Shown here: positions 47,228 through 64,000 of the stretch, piece by piece
How the letters are laid out: the number at the start of each line of letters is the position of its first letter
How positions within the stretch are numbered: position 1 is the first letter of the stretch
From: Brevipalpus yothersi
Taxonomy: Eukaryota; Arthropoda; Arachnida; Trombidiformes; Tenuipalpidae
Assembly (NCBI GenBank): GCA_003956705.1
Contig: QZCP01000568.1
Span: forward strand, 158,257 to 222,256
Length of the DNA: 64,000 bases
Direction of reading: 5' to 3'
Notes under the pieces: model-generated
The model's input: only the letters and a program-made list of their open reading frames with translations
Told to the model about the DNA's origin: nothing
Databases searched by the model: none
Program-made: the position numbers and the translations under genes

Positions 47228-49408
47228 ATAAAATGAATCTAGTATCCAGAGAATCTGTCCCACCATGAGCCTAATGGAAAATTTTTCAGTTGACCACGTG
47301 GTCTGATGATTGTTGAAGTCTTGCTCAGCCCATCGTCTTCATGATATAATATGTAGAAAATCGAATATGAATGAGGCCTTTAAGTCTATTAATTTCAACA
47401 CAATCTTAAATCAACAATACAGATAGATCATCATTATGATCCATTCGATTGATAGAGACACTTTATCCTGTCTCAATGGATTCAAAACTTTCATGAAATG
47501 TCACACACAATCCAGATAGAGAAAGGTACAATTTTTGTGTTTCAAGTGTTCATTCAATTCATCAACTACTCCACTTTTCTGTTGATAAAAATTGGACAAA
47601 AAAGAGTTGAACACGTTAAAAGGTTGATAAGATGAGTATCATAAAACGATTCAACCTTTTCTTTTATTTAATCATATCACTCTTCCCGAACAGATCACGA
47701 ATAACGATTTGATGGTAAAACTTGACAAATTCTTTTGTTTACCAAAATTTTCAGCTCTCCATACGATGAGTCTAATAAGATTTGTCCTGATGGCCCAGTA
47801 AGATTCAATTAGAATCACTCATTTTTGATGTCAAGATCCAATTTTGATCACAATATTGTTTCCTTGAGATGTCCAACTGTTTCAACATGGTAGAAGAAGC
47901 AGAGGCAAAAAGGAAATTCTTCTCCTAGATTGTCATCACACATGATGATGTGTACTGGAAAGAACTAGGGAATCCTCATTCTTTTCTTAGGAATCTTTTT
48001 CATTCCACTTTCTATTTCATCTTCTTCTCACATTTTATGTTCCACTTTTTCACTGCCATTCTTTCTCTCTATGCTATCACTGTATAATCAACTTCATTGA
48101 TAGTCATTCTTTCGATTCGCAATCATGGCTCTTTTTCCATTCCTTTATAAATATATTCCACCTTCAGATGATATTTATGTGTGTGCATTCAGATGTACAC
48201 ACTTTCTTATTCTGTATTTCATCACCATTCATGAGGCTTTTTTTCATCCATTCTCATGTATTGGGGCTTCATTAGATGAATACACACTTGAAATGGATAT
48301 GATTTGATTAGGGAATACAAGTTGAATAAAAGGATAACGAAAAATATCATCAAATATTGAGGGTCAAAATTTGTCAGAATATCAAGTGGTTCTCTTTTTA
48401 TTCTGAAGGAATATCGGATAAAATTCTCATGAGATTATCATTTCATATCGCCTCATATCAATGGCTGTGTGTTTATCAGAAAGGTGTAGAAAATTTGCCC
48501 CACAATACTTGATCCACATTTAAATCCATGTATTTTTGAGCAAAATTCTCACTGAATCATGTCTCAAATCTGATAAGTGATATAAATATATATCTAAATT
48601 CAAAGCATGGATAGTACCAAAATCAATCATGATATGATTAAGGCTCGTGTACAAGGAGTTCACTTGGAATGTCAATCATCATCAGAAAAGAAAATCTATC
48701 AGGTTCAGTGTTCATTTGAACGTGAAAATTCAGTCAACAGAAATGCTCCACGTTTCATGAGCCGATAAATTTTTGTGTGAATATGTGCATATTTTTCCTT
48801 TTTTTCCATTCCTTTTTGATCTACTCAATTTTGGTGAACAAGAAGCTGAACAGAATGCAAAATATATGTGTGTTTGTAGGTGAAAGAGAAAAGAAAGAGA
48901 AAAAGAGGAAGGAAGGAAGATAAAATATGTATTCAGATGGGTATTCTTCGTTCAGTCGATCAAAGAAGGATCAACAACAAGAAGAACCTATCATTCAATC
49001 GTAAATATATGAAGAATACATACACTCACATACACATTTGCGTTGAGGTTCACTTGCTGATTTCATGAGACACAAGAGTGACTGAAAAAATATTTTCTCA
49101 AAGGTGTCCATGATTTGATACATTCAACACGATAATCCAGTATAGCTTACACACATACACACAAACACTCACACATAAACATCAAGCTATAATAGACGTA
49201 AGCAATGCCAATTATTCTAAATCCTGTGTTCACTTTACTGTCAAAAATATCTTTTATAGTCTTTACTCAGTCAACTTTAGCCCCAAAAGAGCCTGTTTTA
49301 TCATGTCTACTGGTATTGATTGTTGCGGAGGCGGAAGGAAGAAGAGAGAGAAAGAGATGAAAGTGTGGGTGAACTTGTGGGTGAATATAAATGTGATGTA
49401 TATTGAGA
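47227..49408. other. gene-free stretch
   Basis: AT-rich; I see no exon, RNA gene or mobile element. A CA-rich patch lies at about 49,148-49,175. Confidence 0.45.
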
Positions 49409-49429
49409 AGAGAGAGAGAGAGGGAGAGA

Positions 49430-49470
<41 letters not shown>
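49409..49470. repeat. (GA)n microsatellite with GGG interruptions
   Basis: GA repeats broken twice by an extra GG. Confidence 0.95.
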
Positions 49471-49473
<3 letters not shown>

Positions 49474-49760
49474 TTCATGTTGAAAGGGAAAAGATTTGGT
49501 TTGTATAACAAACAATTGATTCAGAAGGAGAGGGAATAATTCGAAAATATTCAGGGAGAAATTTAGACTTCTGTTTATCAACAGCAATTGGGTGAGGGTG
49601 GAGAAGGAGTAAGAATGGAATGTTTTGTCTGGAGGATAAGTTGAAGATGTATAGAGGTTAGTGAGTGAGGAAGAGAGAAAGAGATGAGATTGTCGAGTAT
49701 TGTTCGTGATTAAGGTCAATTAATTTTACACTTTTTTGTGGTCAAAAAAAATATTCGAAA

Positions 49761-49763
<3 letters not shown>

Positions 49764-49792
<29 letters not shown>
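49764..49792. repeat. (GA)n microsatellite
   Basis: A GA run of about 29 bases. Confidence 0.9.
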
Positions 49793-49796
<4 letters not shown>

Positions 49797-51224
49797 AATT
49801 GATTTCAATTATCATGTTTTTTGGATGATTATTTTACATGTTAACATTATAGCCAGCAAAAAGGAGGGCAAAAGCGTAAATTGTTGATGAAAAAGAGTGG
49901 AAAAGTTCTCAGTATTCTGGAATTTCATCATGTTGAAGGTGATTTGAGTGAGAAAACTTTCACGAATGTTTACCCATAAAAAGAGGGATATAATTGAATT
50001 CGTCAGCATTCATTTGAATTCCCATGAATCAGAAAGTGAAGCAGTGATGGATGAACAGATCTTAGTTGAGAAAATATGATGGAGTTTGAGTTAGAGAAGT
50101 GGAAGAGGAAGTGAAGAGATAAACAAGGACCTTATCACTTTTTCTTCATGGGAATACATGTGTATGTTAGTGAAAATTGGAGGGAATAATTCTGAGGAGC
50201 GAGAAAGAGTTTCAAAAGTTATATACAAGCGATCCTTCATGTGGATGATTGAGAGAGAAGTTTTCATCCATCATGAATTCGAGGTTTGAATGATCAAATT
50301 TTCATGGAACCAAAAGAAATTCTTAGATATAGTAAATCAAGTGTGAAACCTGGGTCACTTGTTGATATATATATACTGAAAAATATTTTCCACTTCCGTT
50401 TGACCATATAAACTGAGTGGAATGTGAGAGATTGTCATGGAAAGTGGACACAAAAGCTTTCAACTCTGATTTTAACCAATTTAAATGAGTTACTGAATGT
50501 TTTCTCTCTCTCTACTATTACATTCACAACTTTACTTCATCTCCATCTTTCTCTCCCTATTCAGATGAGCTATAAATATCTTTTTTTCCCATGCTAAATT
50601 GTCATGAATATTGAATCAGATATAGTTAAAATTTTCAAGATAACCATGCTGAATATATATATATATATTTATATATATATAAATACGTTTTACCGTTAAA
50701 TATCATGAAACCCAATTGCTTTCCACTAGCACGCTAACATAAGCACTCTCTCGTTTGCTCTCGTTATTACTCTCTATAATTCATGGAGAGTCACACACAT
50801 TGAGAAATAATAAGTAAAATTCAGAACTCATGGACTCGATTGGATAAAATGGGTGAAAATGCTCAAGGAAAAGAGAGGGAATCGAAAATGAAAGAGAATG
50901 AGAGGAAGAGAGAGAAAAGTTCCCTCGAAACATGATAATAGTAATGAATTAACATATTCTACTTCCTTTTTAGTGAATCTCCACTGATGATCGTCATGAT
51001 GAAAATACTATAGTCAATTCTTTTAAAATTACACCAAATGAGATGCATATACATGTAAATGATGGAAAATAGAGAAAATACATGTGTACATGCAAGTGTG
51101 TGTGTGTGAGTAAATGAAAGTGAAATTCAGTCATTTTATGTGCTGTAATCCAATTGGAGGACCGGAAGTATCTGACGTTCACGAAAAGAAGAGTAAGTGA
51201 TAAAAACGTTTACCTTCAACAGAT

Positions 51225-51226
<2 letters not shown>

Positions 51227-51263
<37 letters not shown>
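51227..51263. repeat. (GA)n microsatellite
   Basis: A GA run of about 37 bases. Confidence 0.9.
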
Positions 51264-51266
<3 letters not shown>

Positions 51267-52686
51267 TGATGATAGAAAACACTTGAAGAGTTGAGAAAAA
51301 ACTGATAGAACAGATTCCTCAGATGTGTGAGCATTTCGCTTCTCACAGGCTTACTGTATTCTCTTCTTATCCTTTTTTCTTTCCCTTCCAGAATTTTAGG
51401 TGAGAAGTAGAGACCAGAATAGAAGAATAAAGAAAAGTAAAGAGTAAAGAAGTGTGCGCGTGTATGAATGTGTTGTTGAGAGGCTTATATTCTGTGTATA
51501 TCTTCACACATACATGTACAGAGATGGAGAATTCAATTCCAGTTCATATATTCATTCTGACGAACATTGAACGAAAAAGTATTGAGCATATAGCGAAGAA
51601 GTAAAAAAAAGAATACATGAAACTGTGAATGAAGTGAGTGAGATTGATTTACGAGAGAGAGAGAGAGAAGGCGAATAGTTTTATGTACTATAATATTGAG
51701 CGAAAGTGAACAAGATCAAAGATCTTAGACGATGGGCTATATTTAGATGCTTATATTCACATGACAACAAGATATTATTAACCACACTCATACAAACAGT
51801 TCCGTATTTCACATCAACCCATCCCACGTCTGTGGTCAATCTCCCACATCTTGTAAATATACACACTTTTTCTGATCTTTTTTCTACTAACTTCTCTCTC
51901 TCTCTCTCTCATCTTCAGGGAAGGCTTATACTTTTTCCTCTTACCGGAAACATCATCGTTTGATAGCTTATAGCATCTACGCACACATGCACACATTCAG
52001 TTCCTCTGTCATGTCAGTGTTGATGGTGAGAACAAACAGTTATACCTTCAGGCATCGTCAAATAACATATCATCAAGTTGCTACGATTGAATCACCATTC
52101 TGCGGCTATTCCATCATGTATCATATTCACCCGATGGAAGGGTTAAAGTGGGCGATCAAGATAGACTTTCTCTCTCTTTGACCAACGTTTAATCTTATTT
52201 AACTCTATTTTTGATCTCGAGCTCAATGTCATATCATCTGCTTTATCTGTCAATGAGAAAGTGTGTAATATTGATTTCGATGGTGATGACATTTTGTTTC
52301 ACAATATCAATATAATCTTACTATCATGTATTTAAAATTGATTGAGAAACATTTCTTTTTTTCCTCCAACTACTCCAAGTGTAATCAATGATAGAGATGT
52401 GGCAAAAATGGAACGAATGCCAAGAACACGACAGTTACTATCGATCAAATCGACAGTTATGTGAACAAATTGAGATGTTCGTGATGAGAGAATAATTAGT
52501 GAGAGACAGAAAGGGAGAGAAAGTATTTAAATTTGGACACTAGCATGGCTTTCAAAAAGCAGAAGGCTAATAACCGATATGAACAATGAATGATATACAA
52601 GTGTTGATCATCTGAATCAATGTTATAATTCAGTGGAACAATTGCTTGGTAGACTCATCCATTATCATCACTATTCCAGACTAGTC

Positions 52687-52687
<1 letters not shown>

Positions 52688-52722
<35 letters not shown>
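52688..52722. repeat. (GA)n microsatellite
   Basis: A GA run of about 35 bases. Confidence 0.9.
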
Positions 52723-52723
<1 letters not shown>

Positions 52724-53276
52724 GAATAAAAGATGCTTCATCAGCAGAGGCCACAGCATCCAGTCTCATAAATTTTGTTTTCCCTCGTTTGTGTGTAACA
52801 TGATATGCAAGAGTTTTTTGTGGAGAAAAACTGTTATTGCTTTCGAGAAAAACAAGCATGTTGCAGTTCCTGGTATGTTGTTGGCTCAGAATATTTGGAA
52901 GAAGAAGGATCAGGAAATTCGCTGTAAAATAGCAACAGACAGAAGAGAGAGAGAGAGAGAGAGAAACAAAATTGGTGAAACGAAAGAATTGAGAACATAC
53001 ACGTTTAACGGTAGATATAGTGGATGGGAAAAATTCTGGTAGCAGATCGGAAGTAATGGATAAAAATAACAATAAACAGATTCCAATCAGATTGAGTGAT
53101 TTTTGATTTACACACACTTTCTCTTTCACCTGAAGAGTGGCTAAATGTGAACTAAAATGGCTACATAACAAGTCAATCGAATCATGAATTCAAAACGATA
53201 CTGGACACTGTATAGTCTGGACACGCGCGCATCAAATCATTTTTATAAAATCACTGAACTTAATTGCAGTTTATCA

Positions 53277-53280
<4 letters not shown>

Positions 53281-53315
<35 letters not shown>
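53281..53315. repeat. (CT)n microsatellite
   Basis: A CT run of about 35 bases. Confidence 0.9.
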
Positions 53316-53317
<2 letters not shown>

Positions 53318-53894
53318 ACACATACACCTTTTGGATTTGTGATGAGATCAATTCTTGATCAGCGGGAAAAGTGAATGAGTGTATAATCGAAGATTTGAAT
53401 ATTCAACGTGAACATTTACACACTCTCTCTATCAATAATCGTTCAATCAACTTCACACTAGACCACCATTGCGAAAGGCCATCAGAAGAGATAAATTTTT
53501 GAGCCCATTATTTTTTCTGTCCATCAAGTAAGCCAAAAAATTCAGCGAATGGCCAGTAGAATGGTCTCTCTTTCTCTCTCTCTTTCTAACGCGAGACAGT
53601 AAATGTTATGCTATCCGTGATCAGCATCATGATCAACAAGTTTCCTGGAATTGTGAAATGTCCTCATTTTGTTGATCGAAAAAAGAATGGAATACAAAGT
53701 GAGTGGATGCGAGAGAGAGAGAGAGAGAAAAAAAATAAAGGAAGAGAGTGGCGAAAAAGAATAAGGCAAAAGAGCTGGTCTCACAATTTTTTACAGCTTT
53801 TTCAAAAATCCGTTCTTTTTCGTTCGTGTTCGTTGAGCTTCGTTAGTGAATTTGTTCGTTGGCTTGATCTTGTTCGTTTTTTATTTGTGAGCTC

Positions 53895-53899
<5 letters not shown>

Positions 53900-53940
<41 letters not shown>
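53900..53940. repeat. (CT)n microsatellite
   Basis: A CT run of about 40 bases. Confidence 0.9.
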
Positions 53941-53947
<7 letters not shown>

Positions 53948-54707
53948 TCCATCACTCTGTCGTCCATGAATCCGGACCAAAAGTCTGTTGGTTCGCTGAT
54001 CTGATGAAGGTGCATGTGTGTTTGTGTGTGTGTTTAGTATAGTTAAAAGTATGTGAGGCGAATCAGAGACCATGCAAACAAAATGATCAACTTACAAACA
54101 TTGATGAAGCGAAAATTTACATTACAATAAGTGAGCTGACAAGAGAGAAGAGAGAGAGAGAGAGAAAAGATGAGGATGCTGTTGAGTAGATCAATAAATG
54201 GCCATGTCTTATAACCCTTACAGTTGGTGTGTGTGTGTGAACATCGATTGATGGTAAACACGCACTGAAATGTTAATCAAGAAGCATATACTAACACACA
54301 CTTTACTCTGGATAAATCTTTCTATTCATCCGAAGTGAACTTTAATTCAATCCAGAAAAGTATCTGAGCAATCAGTAGCGAAAATTTTCATTGCAATTGA
54401 TGTCACTACGAATACCTGCTCTCTCTTTCTCTCTCGAAATCATCAGCCCAGATTCCAACACAGTATAAACTCTCAGCAATTAATGAGAATTAGAATTTGA
54501 ATAGGGAAAGTAAAAAAGAAAAGTAACAGAAACATCTCATCAGGTTCTTGTGGAATAAATTTTTTCTTTCTCTCTCTCATCCTCAAATATTTGTATATTA
54601 CGCGATGAGAGACGAAATAGGTGATTGCATCATATATTTGTGAGCTTTTCTGTATTGCGAAATGATACTCAGTAGGTATGTATAATGAGAAGAGAAGGAA
54701 AGTGATC

Positions 54708-54712
<5 letters not shown>

Positions 54713-54769
<57 letters not shown>
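54713..54769. repeat. (GA)n microsatellite
   Basis: A GA run of about 57 bases. Confidence 0.95.
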
Positions 54770-54770
<1 letters not shown>

Positions 54771-57230
54771 AAGAAAAGATGCTTGGATTACGAATAAAAG
54801 AGGAAGAAAAAAAACAGTGAAACCTAGTTACTCCTCAGACTTGAGAAGAGACATTCTAATCCAATTCAAGAAAAGAGAGAGAGAAAAGAATGTTAGAGCA
54901 AAAAAAGATGGTTAAATAAGAAGAAAACAAGATTCAACATTGGAAAGTGAGCGAATAAAAGGACACACAAATAAACAGCAAACAAAATGAGAAAAACTAA
55001 CGGAAACTAACGGTAACTCCACTGGCTCATATATATCGAATTTGTGTTCCTATGTGTTCTCCATCTTTTTTGAGTACGCATGTTGGACACCAAAGGAGCT
55101 TCTTGTTTTGAAACGCCTATGTGAGTGTACATCTTTTGACCTTTCACCTATCGAGACCTCTTGGATGAATGAAAGGGCGATAGGAAAGGGAAGAGAGTGT
55201 GTGTGAGTGAGTAAAAGTTTGGGTTCATTTGGAATTGAGAAGTGGGTCCAAAAAGGCCCTGACCTTGACCCTCCTTTTTTACTCTACTATTTTCATTCTC
55301 TTTTTCCGCTACAATACATTCCCATGAAATGATTGGAAAATGAATCAAATAACATGTCATTAACTCCACTCTTTATCTAACTCACAGAGAGACACACAAT
55401 GAACACATAGAGTAGAGGCACACAGTTTGAATTGTTTTTATCACACAGATTTCATCATCTTCATCGTTATAATCATGATCAAGTAGAATGATTTGAGTGA
55501 GTGAATTACACGTGAAGACACTGCTCAAGTATTATTTAGTTAAACATTTTCCCATCATTTCCACTGGATCACAAGCTCTCTCACTCTCTCATCTTTAATG
55601 ACACTAAGCTGGGTATCTGTACTAGTATAATCATTACAATCTTATTCCTTACCTTTCTTCTTCTCTCTCCCTCTTTTTCCCTCTCTTACTTCTTCAGCAT
55701 TCAATCTTATCATCTTCTTCTTCTTCTTAACCATTCATACGACTTTATCACCACTTTACTCTCAATTCTCATCATTATCTGGAGCATTTTGAGTTCTTTG
55801 ATCCGGAAACCTATCTTCTCTCTCTCTCTCTTGTTGATTATCTACTCTCTCATCTTTTAAGCTCATGATGAAGAATATTCACATATCCTACATTATCCAA
55901 TTTTCATTTATTGCATCATTTCATCTAAATTTTTATTGATCATCAGTAACTAATAGCTCATAAGAGTCCCATACATAGGAGAAAGAGAGAAGAAAGAAGA
56001 GAGAGAGAGAGAGAAAGATAATGGGTGACTTTCATTCATAAAAATCGACCAACGTAAAAGTTACCCTTTTCCGCTTTTCTTTCTCTCTCTCTCTCTCTTT
56101 CTTCTCATCAACCCACGAAATTGTGATGACGTAGCCCCTAAACCAAATTCGACGTCATATTACAATTCACAGGGCAGAATCGAGAGTATGAGAATTATTT
56201 CAAGAGGAGAGAAGAGAAGAGAGAAGAGAAAAAAATCGATCCAGAGGTTGTTAGGTTTAGAGATGTAGTTTGTAAGAGAGATAGAGAATAGCATCTCTCA
56301 CTAGGTCTGACTTACAAGTGAAAAATATTGTTGTTGTGATGCTGACAGGATCAGCAATGACAACACAACACTGTTACTGTTATCAGTCCCAATCTATGTG
56401 TGTGAATGTATGTTTTTACCTTTCGAGTTCTAACAAGCATCTCTATCTCTCTCTTTTCCCTCTTCTTTTCTTCCTCTTTTTATCCCAGTTTTTTTCATCT
56501 CTTATTTTGTCATTCTCATCCTTATTTTCTCTCCTCTTCTCTCTTTCTTCTATCTTACATCTTAAATCATAGTTATCTCCACGCAAAACTTTGATACAAG
56601 TTTATATGGATATATTTACTCTCCCTCTTTAATAGAAAAGTAACAATTTTTCTTGGAACTCTCATCCTTAAACTTTTTCGGAAGCTTTCAACTTCATCGG
56701 TTCATGAAAGAAGAGAAAGAAAGAAAGAAAGAGATCATAATGGAATCAAAATGATGGCAATTGAATGAAGTAAGCAGGTTCTCAAAAATAAGATTGAGAG
56801 AGAGTAAAAGTTAAGATATCAAGTATTCAAAAAAGTGAATCGTGATCAATCTGAAGACGAGTATGGATCAGATGAGGTGAAGAAGGAGGAGGAGGAGGAG
56901 GAGGTAGTGGTGGCTGACTGGCTGACTAGCATGTAGATCACTGGGCCATGATGTTGATGTGTGTATGTGTTCAATTTTGTTCCTCTCAATGCCTTTACTC
57001 TGATCGTCTCTCACGAGAGAAAGAGAAAAGAAAGAAAGAAAGAGAGAAAGAGAGAGAAAGATGAAAGAGAGTAAAGTTTACAGGCTATTAAGATGATCAC
57101 ACATACATCACATACAGTAACAAAAGCTCATCAACATCCGCATCAAAAGTGTTCCATTTTGTTCACACCACAAGAAGCACTCTCTCACCATGGCTTTTAA
57201 CCCTTTTCTACAATCTTATACATTTTATTT

Positions 57231-57262
<32 letters not shown>

Positions 57263-58499
57263 CTCTTTTTCTTCTTCTTTCTATTCACCGCATCACTTTC
57301 TCCTCCAGCATCCAATCCTTAAACCATTCTTGTATCACATTTTCTCTTTCTCCAACTACTGTACAGTGTACACACACACACACACACACACAGATTCTCT
57401 CCACCACATTCAAGCAATGGTATAAGGACGCTGACACTCTCTGCGGGATTCCTTGTCAAACTTTACTTTACTTAACATTCACCATAATTTACTTCCTCAT
57501 CGTCCAGTCAACACTTTATTCTTCCATCCATCAGGCCAATGCCGGTGGTCACTCAACCAGCATTTTTTTCCACTTCTTCTTCCTTCTCTCCTCACCACTA
57601 CTATATCAAACTTCTTTCTCTCTCTCTCTTTGGTTGCTTGCTTATCATCAATTCATTCAAGAAAGATTCCATTACAGTAGAGTTTTCGTCTTATCACTTA
57701 CACTTGTGTGTATGTGTGTGCGTAGAGCCAATGGACACAGTAAAGGACCACATGGCAGCCAACCTCCTACAATAACACCAGAAGCATAATCATTATCAAC
57801 TGATGATCATCATCATCATACAGCGATGCCCACACATACATGTATGCACAGGCAGACAGATAGACTCTCTCACACACACATACACACATGGAAGGTAATG
57901 TAATTTTGAAGGAGAAAGATGAAGATGAAGATGCTGTTGTAAGTATGAGGATGAGTCAAATTGAGTCAAAATATAGAGGAGAGTAAAGGGAAAAACTGGA
58001 TAAGAGAGACTGTTTTTCCTAGTTCAAAATGATCTTATTACGCTTTCTAATCTGATAAAGCTGGTTATTTGTGGAATAAAGGTTTATGGCTGAAATGCGA
58101 ATGGATATTAGAGAAAAGGAACGAGAATCTTCTTAGCATACCAGAGAAAGAGAGAGAGAGAGAGAGGGGGGGAGATGGAATAGGAAAATCAGATTGCTAG
58201 CCAAGAAGCTGAGAAATGATAAAATGAATGAGTTTTTCAAGCATCATAGCTAACCCATGCACACACACACAAACACATACATATATATTTTCTCAGGCCC
58301 AATATTGGGAGCATTGATAAAGGAATCTTCAGCATTCATTACTTTACTTATTCTATTTCTTCGGGTTTTGCTTCCTGAAGAATAATACATGTATGTGTGA
58401 CTGAAAGATGCGATGAAAGCGGAATAGTACGGAAAATAAAGGATAACGCTTCGTTGGACCGTTTGTTTGTAGCTGAGTGGATATCGTCAACGAACCTTT

Positions 58500-58500
<1 letters not shown>
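54770..58500. other. gene-free stretch
   Basis: No gene recognised. A plus-strand frame at 57190-57789 (199 codons) is mostly Ser/Leu/Phe/His from pyrimidine-rich DNA; its last part (ANGHSKGPHGSQPPTITPEA then stop) is less repetitive but unsupported. A GAG triplet run lies near 56,886-56,902. Confidence 0.4.
57370..57392. repeat. (CA)n microsatellite
   Basis: A CA run of about 23 bases. Confidence 0.9.

Positions 58501-58546
<46 letters not shown>
58501..58546. repeat. (CT)n microsatellite
   Basis: A CT run with one TT interruption. Confidence 0.95.

Positions 58547-63918
<5,372 letters not shown>

Positions 63919-64000
<82 letters not shown>
63919..64000. repeat. (GA)n microsatellite running off the window
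   Basis: A GA run of at least 82 bases, still continuing at the last base of the window. Confidence 0.97.

Larger units (their letters stand above)
49793..53280. other. gene-free stretch
   Basis: No supportable gene. It contains an AT-rich dyad (TATATATATATATTTATATATATATA) near 50,655-50,680 and two GA microsatellites listed separately. Confidence 0.45.

Noticed and set aside
57190..57789. 199-codon plus-strand frame with hydrophobic stretches
   Set aside because: Mostly pyrimidine-tract codons; no signal of a known membrane protein, and interrupted by CA and CT repeats.

Overview
The window looks like a piece of an AT-rich animal nuclear genome, probably a small arthropod and perhaps an acariform mite. 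The evidence is a lipid-transfer-type vitellogenin, genes split by short GT-AG introns (mostly 60-350 bp), animal-specific genes (RP2, LARP4, an RNF17-like Tudor protein) and very abundant GA/CT microsatellites. The mite assignment is inference from gene style and compactness; no sequence search was possible.

Five genes are well supported, and all lie on the minus strand. From left to right: (1) 919-6014, an RNF17/Qin-like germline protein with a RING finger, a coiled coil and five Tudor domains, 6 exons, 1584 aa; (2) 10026-12682, casein kinase I alpha, 4 exons, 332 aa; (3) 14203-16817, RP2, the ARL3 GTPase-activating protein of cilia, 6 exons, 363 aa; (4) 19193-25141, vitellogenin, 4 exons, 1895 aa, with signal peptide and C-terminal von Willebrand D domain; (5) 26906-38073, a La-related protein of the LARP4/4B type, 11 exons seen, 1335 aa, with its first coding exon(s) missing. 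For each gene the exon phases were worked out by hand and agree at every junction. A weak small ORF (6468-6686) lies upstream of the RNF17-like gene.

From about 38.1 kb to the end (26 kb) there is no convincing gene. This stretch is loaded with long GA/CT microsatellites, and a 622-base run of N sits inside one of them. It may be the first intron and upstream region of the LARP4 gene or plain intergenic DNA. A few short coding-like islands in it are listed as findings; one, at 39616-39743 on the minus strand, resembles by eye the start of the splicing factor ESS2/DGCR14.

The genes do not form a pathway. Vitellogenin (yolk) and the RNF17-like protein (germ granules, transposon control) both concern the female or germ line, but they are separated by two housekeeping or ciliary genes, so I see no operon-like logic. 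I did not find a convincing undescribed system. The most useful leads are the RNF17-like gene with only one intact Tudor aromatic cage, the unplaced LARP4 start, and the ESS2-like island beside the assembly gap.
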